Shown: positions 1 to 4,938 of the stretch, piece after piece
Layout of the letters: each line of letters opens with the position of its first letter
Position numbering within the stretch: the stretch's first letter is position 1
Made by a program: the position numbers and the translations under genes
Assembly (NCBI GenBank): GCA_030608245.1
Contig: JAUWEO010000137.1
Coordinates: 1-5,156, forward strand
DNA: 5,156 nt
Origin: Candidatus Latescibacterota bacterium
Lineage (GTDB): Bacteria; Latescibacterota; MVCY01
Direction of reading: 5' to 3'
Notes under the pieces: model-generated
Database searches by the model: none
Told to the model about the DNA's origin: nothing
The model's input: only the letters and a program-made list of their open reading frames with translations

Positions 1-1
1 G

Positions 2-2218
2 AAGCCATCGGAGCTAATTCCATGGGAACAACACATAGATGTACATGCTGGTGAGATTGTGGAGCTGAAGGTTGAGATCGAGGGACCGGCTGATATGTAC
101 GAATATGAATGCCATTGGGCTGGGAGTTATTGTGAGCCTCATTACTTTCCCGCAGCTTTACCACCCCCACAGCTAGAAAAGAGGAGGACGTCTTTCACAG
201 GTCAATACTCAACCAATTATCTGATAGTTCCTGCCGACATCCGGCCCGGGACTTGGTATGAACCGTCTGTGGATATTTATCGACTCGGTATGGAACCCTC
301 CCTCTCCCTGTTCCGGGGGGAAACCTTTTTTATCCAGGTACTACCGGCCAAGCTCGAGAGGGTCTTCGTTAAGGCAAGGCTTACTCCAGGAGGTCCCGAC
401 CTCTTCATGCCCGTACTCCACGTGTTTAACAGCCCAGGAGGGGTACCAAAGAGGGTGGAGTTCGTCCCGGAAGGCTATTTCACCGACGATTTGACCACAG
501 AGGTTCACGAGGAGACCAAATACGCTTTTCTGAAAAACACGGAGCTGCTGTTCGATCCGGTTTGGCCGACGGCTGGCGGGAGTTGTTCTGTCACCTCCGA
601 AACACGGGCAGTTGAGAACTCCCTTTATATCTATGGAGATAAAAGCAGCTTACAGAGCGTCAATACGATCAAGATGTACATCGATTTTATGTTCCTGGAT
701 TTTCCCGACCTAGAGTGGCCTGGTTGGCCCGAGCCTCCCATATTCGCAGCCGCCGGGGGAAAAGAGAGATTGAGGCTAAATATTGAAACCGAAGGCGAGC
801 TTACCGATTACGAATGCGCCTGGTCCCTTGACCCTCCGGTGGGGGCAATAGCGGATACTGTCACGGGATTCGTCCAGGGTGAGGAATATTGGTATTCCGA
901 AAGCTACTGGGTCATCTCGATGGGCAGTGAAGGCCAGGAAGTTCAGGTGAAAGCAGCGGTACGATTGAAAGAGCGGAAAATAGGGCTTGGCGAAGATATT
1001 GCATCTGTCTTTATTGAGACACCCCCACGGCCTGAGGTAAACAGGCCGCCTTTTGCCGCTATCCACACCCCCGCCGATAGTTCCGTATTCAGCCAGGAGG
1101 AGGAGATCCTCTTCTCGGGGTGGGGATACGACCCGGAGGAGTTGGAGTTGGAGGATCCCCACCTGGTATGGTGCTCTGACATGGACGGCGAATTTGGAAC
1201 GGGAAAGACTCTTCCCTATGCGAGGTTATCCATAGGAGAACACCTGATCACCCTGACCGCCACCGACTGTCTGGGTGCAAGCTTCGCTGACACCGTGTTG
1301 GTAACCATCATGCCTTTTCGGCACAGCGGTGACTTCAACGGGGATGGCCGGGTCTGGACTGAGGATTTCGTGATGTTTGTAACCCAGTTTGGTCGGCAGC
1401 AAGGTGACGAGGACTTCGATCCTATCTATGACTTGGACGGAGACGGTAGGGTGTGGACAGACGATTTCGCCATGTTTGTGGCTCAGTTCGGCGCGATCAG
1501 AGGTACGGCCAAACTGGTTGCCGAGACTCCATCTGGCAGGAACGTGGAGGCAACTGCTTCCCTGGATATTGCCAGGAAAGGCTCGGAGATCACCGTCGCT
1601 GTCTCTGCTAATGGCCTGACGGAGTTGGCAAGCTACGGCCTGAAGGTCTGCTTCGATTCAGAGGGTGTCCAGTTCCTCGGGGCCACAGAGGGTGATCTGC
1701 TGAAAGGTAAATCTCTGTTTGTGGCAATTCCAGGTGAGGACGGCGAGGTCTGGGTGCTGAACGGCCTGGTAAGGTCAGCCTCCACCAAAGCCAACGGGCT
1801 GCTGAGCAAGCTGCACTTCAGGGCCTTAAGCGATGCGGCAATAGGATCTCACATCAGGATAGATGAGCTCGACCTGTTCGATGCAGATTCCCATCTGAAC
1901 TCCATCGCCACACAGGGTCTGGAAGTGATAGTTGCTCCGGAGAGGTTCGCACTCTATCAGAACTATCCGAACCCGGGCAACCCGTCCACTGTCATCTCCT
2001 ATGCGCTGGCAGAAGGGTGTAAGGTCAATTTGACCGTGTACAACACCTTAGGTCAGGCTGTCAGGACACTGGTGGATAAGGCCCAGCCGGCGAATGTCTA
2101 CAAGGTTGTCTGGGACGCCAGGGATGACCTTGGAAGAGAGGTGGCAAGCGGGGTCTATCTTTACAGAATCAAAGCAGGCAGTCGGTCGGAGACAAAGAGG
2201 ATGCTTCTGCTCCGCTGA
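2..2218 (+). CDS. Secreted dockerin / cohesin-like protein with C-terminal sorting domain (5' partial)
   Basis: The frame is open to the left edge (first full codon at position 2), so this is the last 738 residues of a longer protein. The GTG at 59 lacks a convincing ribosome site and is not the start. Two related N-terminal modules each carry a YEC-x-W motif, near residues 15-110 and 255-340. An Ig/PKD-like segment covers about 343-440. A dockerin-type pair of calcium loops follows (DFNGDGRVWTED from D444, DLDGDGRVWTDD from D477), each ending in a FVxQFG helix. Next is a cohesin-like beta domain (about 503-641), then a C-terminal domain from about 646 with NYPNPGNPST and ASGVYLYRI, the style of type A sorting / FlgD-Ig-like tails. 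Such tails in FCB-type bacteria usually mark export through type IX secretion or surface anchoring. No catalytic domain is visible, so a binding or structural surface role is inferred; the missing N-terminus could hold an enzyme. Confidence 0.85.
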   Translation, partial: KPSELIPWEQHIDVHAGEIVELKVEIEGPADMYEYECHWAGSYCEPHYFPAALPPPQLEKRRTSFTGQYSTNYLIVPADIRPGTWYEPSVDIYRLGMEPSLSLFRGETFFIQVLPAKLERVFVKARLTPGGPDLFMPVLHVFNSPGGVPKRVEFVPEGYFTDDLTTEVHEETKYAFLKNTELLFDPVWPTAGGSCSVTSETRAVENSLYIYGDKSSLQSVNTIKMYIDFMFLDFPDLEWPGWPEPPIFAAAGGKERLRLNIETEGELTDYECAWSLDPPVGAIADTVTGFVQGEEYWYSESYWVISMGSEGQEVQVKAAVRLKERKIGLGEDIASVFIETPPRPEVNRPPFAAIHTPADSSVFSQEEEILFSGWGYDPEELELEDPHLVWCSDMDGEFGTGKTLPYARLSIGEHLITLTATDCLGASFADTVLVTIMPFRHSGDFNGDGRVWTEDFVMFVTQFGRQQGDEDFDPIYDLDGDGRVWTDDFAMFVAQFGAIRGTAKLVAETPSGRNVEATASLDIARKGSEITVAVSANGLTELASYGLKVCFDSEGVQFLGATEGDLLKGKSLFVAIPGEDGEVWVLNGLVRSASTKANGLLSKLHFRALSDAAIGSHIRIDELDLFDADSHLNSIATQGLEVIVAPERFALYQNYPNPGNPSTVISYALAEGCKVNLTVYNTLGQAVRTLVDKAQPANVYKVVWDARDDLGREVASGVYLYRIKAGSRSETKRMLLLR

Positions 2219-2236
2219 GTTCTCAAAGGAGCAGAA
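2205..2236. repeat. 9-bp inverted repeat spanning the stop codon of the first gene
   Basis: TTCTGCTCC at 2205-2213 is perfectly complementary to GGAGCAGAA at 2228-2236, with a 14-base loop that includes the TGA stop (2216-2218). No T tract follows, so it is not a standard terminator alone. It may protect the 3' end of the mRNA or act with the next hairpin. Confidence 0.5.
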
Positions 2237-2249
2237 TAGTATCTTGGAG

Positions 2250-2280
2250 TAGCGGAGAATCCCTCCGCTATTTAGCTTTC
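2250..2280 (+). terminator. Possible terminator after the dockerin-protein gene
   Basis: TAGCGGAG (2250-2257) pairs perfectly with CTCCGCTA (2263-2270) around the 5-base loop AATCC, and is followed by the broken T-rich run TTTAGCTTT. The stem is strong but the T tract is weak, so termination efficiency is uncertain. It lies in the 110-base gap before the next gene. The left arm can alternatively pair with CTCCGCT at 2210-2216. Confidence 0.45.
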
Positions 2281-2328
2281 CGCTTCTGTGGATAGTAGAG
2301 CACACTTTTTTTATTGGAGAGAGCACCT

Positions 2329-3138
2329 ATGTCATTTAAGAGGCTTTTTTCCTGTTGGATCGTTATTTTCCTTATCCCATTGTTCGCATACGGGCAGGGG
2401 GGAGACCGCACAAATTCAGTCAAGGCGAAGGGGGTCATTTCCCTCGACAAGGTGCATCCTGGAGGGCGTTTCCAGGTGGCTATCCTGGTTGCTATTCCTC
2501 AGGGGTGGCACATCAATGCGCATATTCCCTCCTTAGATTACCTGATCCCCATGGAGTTGAAGTTTGAGGAGAAGCCGGGTCTGAACTTCAGTGAGGTTAT
2601 CTATCCCCCGCCGGAGGAGAAAGTATTCAGCTTCTCCAATCAAAGGTTGGCAGTCTACGGGGGAAGAGTGATCATTGGAGGGATAGTTGCGGTCTCAAAG
2701 GACTTCCCAACTGGAAAACGGATCCTCCGAGGGAAATTCAGCTATCAGGCCTGTAGCAATCAAGTGTGCGTCTTCCCAGCGGAAGTGGACATAGATATCT
2801 CTATCGAAGTGGTGGGGTCTGACCAGCCCGTTCATCAGATCAACCGGGAGGTTTTCTCCCAGCTTGAGGCAACGCGGGCTGAAGCCCATTATAACCTTGG
2901 CAAGCGTTATCAAAAGGAAGGCTTATTGGACAAGGCGATAGGGGAATGCGAAGAGGCGATAAATTTGAAGCCTGACAATCCTCATTACTTAAGTACCGTC
3001 GCTGAGCTATATTACGAGACAGGAGATTACGACAAAGCCATAGCCACGATCAAAAAGGCGATAGCTCTGACCCCCGAGGATGGCTTTCTCCAAAGGCAGT
3101 TAAAGAAGTTTAGGGAAGTGGACGGCAAAGGGCACTAA
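2329..3138 (+). CDS. Exported DsbD alpha-like redox domain fused to TPR repeats
   Basis: The ATG at 2329 gives 269 residues and has GGAGAG (2316-2321) seven bases upstream; the in-frame TTG at 2314 lacks such spacing. Residues 1-22 form a signal peptide (positive SFKR, hydrophobic core, AYG before Q23), so the protein should act in the periplasm. Residues about 30-165 resemble the N-terminal alpha domain of thiol:disulfide interchange protein DsbD: a beta-rich domain with a GWHIN segment and the motif YQACSNQVC, whose cysteines are C142 and C147 (CX4C). In DsbD this pair takes electrons from the membrane domain and passes them to periplasmic thiol proteins. Residues about 184-251 are two TPR units (AHYNLGKRYQKEG and YYETGDYDKAIATIKKAI), which usually bind partner proteins. 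The DsbD membrane and C-terminal thioredoxin domains are absent, so any electron donor must be encoded elsewhere. The function as a redox scaffold is inferred. Confidence 0.85.
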   Translation: MSFKRLFSCWIVIFLIPLFAYGQGGDRTNSVKAKGVISLDKVHPGGRFQVAILVAIPQGWHINAHIPSLDYLIPMELKFEEKPGLNFSEVIYPPPEEKVFSFSNQRLAVYGGRVIIGGIVAVSKDFPTGKRILRGKFSYQACSNQVCVFPAEVDIDISIEVVGSDQPVHQINREVFSQLEATRAEAHYNLGKRYQKEGLLDKAIGECEEAINLKPDNPHYLSTVAELYYETGDYDKAIATIKKAIALTPEDGFLQRQLKKFREVDGKGH

Positions 3139-3180
3139 GAACGCGAGTACTCACTGCAAGTTTGCTCCCGATCCTGTTGT

Positions 3181-3229
3181 TCTTCAGTAAACTATGCATT
3201 TCGGGTTATCGTTGATAATCTTCAGTAAA
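3181..3229. repeat. 11-base direct repeat flanking the first hairpin of repeat copy A
   Basis: TCTTCAGTAAA occurs at 3181-3191 and again at 3219-3229, on either side of the small hairpin at 3204-3220. Copy B lacks the second occurrence, which accounts for the main length difference between the copies (about 10 bases). Confidence 0.6.
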
Positions 3230-3372
3230 GTGCCTCTGAAAAAGCCCGCTTCGAGGTTTTAGACGACAGGGGCATTTTTGTAGCCCAATCATCCCGACAG
3301 GGCTTTTTCTTTGTGAGCATGGTTTGATGCCCCGTGCGAAAGGCATTTTGTGCCAGTCATAAAAGTTTCTCT
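3204..3372 (+). repeat. Structured direct repeat, copy A
   Basis: This segment matches 4671-4826 in the same orientation, about 85-90% identical by eye apart from a 10-base insertion at 3221-3230 and small gaps. Predicted stems: GGTTATC (3204-3210) with GATAATC (3214-3220); TGCCTC (3231-3236) with GGGGCA (3269-3274, one G-U pair); GAAAAAGCCC (3238-3247) with GGGCTTTTTC (3300-3309, perfect); GATGCC (3326-3331) with GGCATT (3342-3347, last pair G-U). The second and third stems cross, giving a pseudoknot order or two alternative folds. It starts 65 bases after the stop of the DsbD/TPR gene. I do not recognise it as a named RNA or repeat family. It could be a mobile intergenic element, a complex terminator or an RNA. 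Confidence 0.75.
3238..3312 (+). terminator. Possible large-loop terminator inside repeat copy A
   Basis: A perfect 10-bp inverted repeat (GAAAAAGCCC / GGGCTTTTTC) encloses 52 bases and ends in the T-rich run TTTTTCTTT. A smaller hairpin, CCC-GACA-GGG (3293-3302), lies directly before the T run. The A run in the left arm would give a T run on the other strand, so it could work in both directions. The large loop makes this less certain than a compact terminator. Confidence 0.4.
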
Positions 3373-3533
3373 CAACTTATTGTTACTTGAAGGAGGAGTA
3401 TTCTCTTCCTGTTCCCCAGCCTGCCTGTGCGCCGCCCGGCATGGCAAATAAGTAGAATATTCAGATGTAGTTATCCTTCTGAATTTGCACCGATTGCCTG
3501 TCAGATTCAGCGCCTATAAGAGACAAAAAACAG

Positions 3534-3562
3534 TTGACAAAGCAGGATTATTGGGTTATCTT
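3534..3562 (+). promoter_or_regulatory. Sigma70-type promoter upstream of the MNT-HEPN pair
   Basis: TTGACA (3534-3539) is a perfect -35 consensus, separated by exactly 17 bases from TATCTT (3557-3562), which matches four of six -10 positions including the first two and last. Transcription would start near 3569 and give a leader of about 160 bases before the MNT start at 3730; that leader contains the attC-like palindrome. The -10 consensus of this lineage is unknown, and some FCB groups use different promoters, so this is a sequence match only. Confidence 0.5.
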
Positions 3563-3605
3563 CTCCGAGGAAATGTGCAGTTTCAGCTCAGCTTTTGCGG
3601 TGATA

Positions 3606-3681
3606 GGTTAACGTTGCATACTTGCGGTTTCTGACTCCGCTGAAAGTCGGGAATGGGCCAAGTAATTCGCATCGTTTAGCC
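3606..3681. repeat. Long imperfect palindrome, candidate integron attC (or attC-like) site
   Basis: The left arm (3606-3624, beginning GGTTAACG and ending ATACTTG) is complementary to the right arm (3659-3681, beginning CAAGTAAT and ending CGTTTAGCC) at about 17 of 19 left-arm positions, allowing three small gaps. The centre holds a second hairpin, GACT (3633-3636) with AGTC (3645-3648), extendable to about 8 pairs. Known attC sites are 57-141 bases long, have a TAAC-containing outer box (R''), short spacers, paired inner boxes and a terminal GTTRRRY box (R'). Here R'' would be GGTTAAC, R' would be GTTTAGC, L'' ATACTTG and L' CAAGTAAT. The outer boxes fit the consensus only in part and no integrase is visible, so a 5' leader hairpin is the alternative. 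Confidence 0.45.
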
Positions 3682-3701
3682 GCCGCCCCGTTGTCCGAAA
3701 T

Positions 3702-3725
3702 TCAGAGCCCCGCTCTGAGAGGTGA
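3702..3725 (+). promoter_or_regulatory. Hairpin abutting the MNT ribosome binding site
   Basis: TCAGAGC (3702-3708) and GCTCTGA (3712-3718) form a perfect 7-bp stem with loop CCC. The strong Shine-Dalgarno sequence GAGGTGA (3719-3725) begins at the base after the stem and lies four bases before the ATG at 3730. The hairpin could limit ribosome access, or simply position the site. It also fixes the MNT start. Confidence 0.5.
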
Positions 3726-3729
3726 AAAA

Positions 3730-4050
3730 ATGGACGCGAGAATAAAACATTTAGTAAATCAAATAAAAGGATACCTGATAAAGATATATGGAGCAAGGAT
3801 CAAGCAGGTCATACTATATGGTTCTTATGTAAGGGGAGAAGCTACGAGAGAATCAGATGTTGATATACTTGTACTGGTTGATGAATCACTCAATCCTTTT
3901 GAGGTTAGAAAAGGTTTGAGCGATCTTCTGTTTGACATACTTCTTGAACAAGGTGAGCTCGTTTCAGTTATAGCAATTCCCGAGCATTTCTTTGAAAATT
4001 ACAATTCTCCGTTTATGTTGAATGTGAAGAAAGAGGGCGTAGCGGCATGA
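3730..4050 (+). CDS. MNT-type nucleotidyltransferase (MntA-like, probable antitoxin)
   Basis: This is a 106-residue minimal nucleotidyltransferase. The ATG at 3730 is chosen because GAGGTGA precedes it by four bases; a longer frame from TTG 3622 would run through the attC-like palindrome. The signature GSX10DXD is intact: G31-S32, then D43 and D45 in the stretch SDVDILVLVD. The strand that often supplies a third acidic residue reads LVSVIAI, with S79 where an acid might be expected. The C-terminal NSPFMLNVKKEGV is typical of the family. In the studied HepT/MntA system the MNT protein AMPylates the HEPN toxin and neutralises it; a similar role here is inferred from pairing with the next gene, with which it overlaps by four bases (ATGA). 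Its low GC content contrasts with the flanking genes. Confidence 0.88.
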   Translation: MDARIKHLVNQIKGYLIKIYGARIKQVILYGSYVRGEATRESDVDILVLVDESLNPFEVRKGLSDLLFDILLEQGELVSVIAIPEHFFENYNSPFMLNVKKEGVAA

Positions 4051-4445
4051 AAGAAATAAGGGATCTTGTAGAGAAAGCGGATAAATTCCTACGTACAGCC
4101 GAATACGCTTTAGATATCAGAGATTATGATTCCTGTGTTTCAAGGTGTTATTATGCGATGTTCTTTACAGCAGAAGCGGTGCTTCTTACCGAGGGTTTCA
4201 GTGGTTCCTCCCACAAAGGTGTAATAAGTTTGTTTGGAGAGCGTTTTGTGAAAACAGGAATTTTTGAAAGAAATTTGGGGAAAGCACTTAATGATGCCTA
4301 TGATAAAAGGCTTGTTGGAGATTATGGTGTAGGTTTTACAATTACTGAAGAGGAAGCAAAAGATTTGTTAGAAACAGCCCAGAACTTTGTTCAGGAGTTG
4401 ACGAATCGTCTTAAAGGGTGGATAGAAACAGAGGGAGAAACATGA
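4047..4445 (+). CDS. HEPN domain protein (UPF0332-like, probable toxin or partner of MNT)
   Basis: This 132-residue, mostly helical protein starts at ATG 4047 inside the MNT stop (ATGA overlap), with AGAGGG at 4032-4037 nine bases upstream, implying coupled translation. Family features in order: an N-terminal helix with KADKFLRTAEYAL, the core SRCYYAMFFTAEAVL (32-46), SSHKGVISLFGERFVKTG (54-71), RLVGDYG (88-94), and a final helix EEAKDLLETAQNFV. These fit HEPN proteins usually encoded next to MNT nucleotidyltransferases. Many HEPN toxins are RNases with an RX4-6H motif; here the matching site is R88-x3-D92-Y93 with no histidine, as is usual in the UPF0332 branch. RNase activity therefore cannot be assumed; a complex with the MNT protein is the safer inference. 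Confidence 0.87.
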   Translation: MKEIRDLVEKADKFLRTAEYALDIRDYDSCVSRCYYAMFFTAEAVLLTEGFSGSSHKGVISLFGERFVKTGIFERNLGKALNDAYDKRLVGDYGVGFTITEEEAKDLLETAQNFVQELTNRLKGWIETEGET

Positions 4446-4484
4446 GCGGGTTCGTAACTCTTGCAATCCTTCGGATTGGTCGGT

Positions 4485-4583
4485 GCTAATGGACTCGGGC
4501 GACAGCGGATATGTGGCTATAGCCTTCGGCTTTCGCCCAAATCCCCGCTGCGCTCGCACTTCTCATATCAGCGAAACGTTATC
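4485..4583. repeat. Possible second attC-like segment at the right cassette end
   Basis: The outer boxes GCTAATG (4485-4491) and CGTTATC (4577-4583) pair at six of seven positions, counting one G-U. The inner arms GATATG (4508-4513) and CATATC (4564-4569) pair perfectly. The interior is GC-rich (about 60% in the line counted) with a TTC-loop hairpin. The two spacers between boxes are unequal (about 13 and 5-7 bases), which is unusual for attC, and TAAC at 4455-4458 is an alternative left box. It is weaker than the site at 3606-3681. Confidence 0.3.
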
Positions 4584-4670
4584 TGCCATTGCTGGGGCCA
4601 GTCCTGTGTTTTGCCCGCAGCATAAGTTTCCCCCAGCATTTTAACATAGAGAATGAGATAACAGAATGAC

Positions 4671-4826
4671 GGTTATCTTTGATAATCTGCCCCGAAAAAG
4701 CCCACTCCGAGGTTTTAGCCCACAGGGGCATCTTTGTAGCCCAATCATCCCGAGAGGGCTTTTTCTTTTTGAGTATGGTTTGATGCCGCACGAAAGGCAT
4801 CTTGTGTCAGCTCTAAAAGCTTCCCC
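4671..4826 (+). repeat. Structured direct repeat, copy B
   Basis: This is the second copy of the element at 3204-3372, in the same orientation. Stems: GGTTATC (4671-4677) with GATAATC (4681-4687); TGCCCC (4688-4693) with GGGGCA (4725-4730, now fully Watson-Crick); GAAAAAGCCC (4694-4703) with GGGCTTTTTC (4756-4765); GATGCC (4782-4787) with GGCATC (4796-4801, fully Watson-Crick). At the two stem positions that differ from copy A, pairing is preserved (C-G here, G-U there). The longest identical stretch between copies lies around TTTGTAGCCCAATCATCCCG. It lies 225 bases after the HEPN stop and ends about 110 bases before the next gene. Confidence 0.75.
4694..4770 (+). terminator. Possible large-loop terminator inside repeat copy B
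   Basis: It has the same perfect 10-bp GAAAAAGCCC / GGGCTTTTTC stem as copy A, followed by TTTTTCTTTTT. The small hairpin CCC-GAGA-GGG (4749-4758) lies just before the T run. This T run is longer than in copy A, which makes a termination role somewhat more likely. It could end transcripts from the MNT-HEPN operon. Confidence 0.42.
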
Positions 4827-4938
4827 CACGCTGGCTAAGCTTCACTTATCATCCCTATCATCAAGGCATCAGCTCTGAACGGGAACTAAAGAGAACAGTG
4901 AAGAATGGCTGAAGAATAACGCAATAAAAGGAGAAAAA

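Larger units (their letters stand above)
3139..3729. other. Gene-free interval upstream of the MNT-HEPN pair
   Basis: I see no credible coding frame here on either strand. It contains structured repeat copy A, two small hairpins, a promoter, an attC-like palindrome and a hairpin next to the MNT ribosome site. The small hairpins are AGGAGGAG at 3391-3398 with CTCTTCCT at 3403-3410, which includes one G-U pair, and ATTCAGA at 3459-3465 with TCTGAAT at 3478-3484. Positions 3139-3180 and 3411-3458 show nothing I recognise. No integrase gene is present. Confidence 0.6.
3675..4578 (+). mobile_element. Putative integron-like gene cassette carrying MNT-HEPN
   Basis: The limits are set at the presumed G/TT exchange points of two CGTT-type cores: CGTTTAGCC at 3673-3681 and CGTTATC at 4577-4583. 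Between them lie one compact two-gene operon, a short 5' leader and a GC-rich structured 3' tail of about 130 bases, which is the usual anatomy of a cassette. The coding part is about 35-37% GC in counted lines, well below the flanking genes. Toxin-antitoxin pairs are common cassette cargo. The left site is better supported than the right, and without an integrase or further cassettes this remains a hypothesis. Confidence 0.35.
4446..4938. other. Gene-free interval downstream of HEPN
   Basis: There is no credible coding frame on either strand. From left to right it holds a 6-bp hairpin CAATCC-TTC-GGATTG (4464-4478), a hairpin AGCC-TTC-GGCT (4521-4531), the possible right attC-like segment, about 85 bases with no recognisable feature (4584-4670), structured repeat copy B, and a leader for the last gene. 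TATCAT occurs twice (4847-4852 and 4856-4861) but without a matching -35 box. Confidence 0.55.

Noticed and set aside
59..61. GTG as start of the first gene
   Set aside because: The frame continues without a stop to position 2 and no suitable ribosome site precedes the GTG, so the gene is taken as cut by the window edge.
776..1182. Two overlapping minus-strand open frames inside the first gene
   Set aside because: They lie opposite a well-supported domain-bearing coding region and show no recognisable domains, so they are shadows.
2353..2355. Cysteine 9 of the DsbD/TPR protein as a lipoprotein attachment site
   Set aside because: It lies early in the hydrophobic core without a lipobox (L-[AS]-[GA]-C), so a standard signal peptidase I cleavage is more likely.
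3391..3410. AGGAGG resembling a strong ribosome site
   Set aside because: No ATG, GTG or TTG follows at usable spacing, and the bases form one arm of a hairpin with CTCTTCCT.
3622..3729. Upstream TTG start that would lengthen the MNT protein by 36 residues
   Set aside because: The added sequence translates the palindrome and leader, lacks family similarity, and the ATG at 3730 has a much better ribosome site.
4847..4861. TATCAT repeated as -10 boxes for the last gene
   Set aside because: Neither copy has a recognisable -35 element 16-18 bases upstream.
4666..4878. Small open frames on both strands across repeat copy B
   Set aside because: They coincide with the structured repeat, have no credible ribosome sites or protein motifs, and copy A does not preserve the frame because of insertions and gaps.
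3139..4938. Integron integrase, transposase, tRNA or CRISPR array near the MNT-HEPN pair
   Set aside because: No frame in these intervals is long enough for an integrase or transposase, there is no cloverleaf-like sequence, and the repeats occur only twice without regular spacers.
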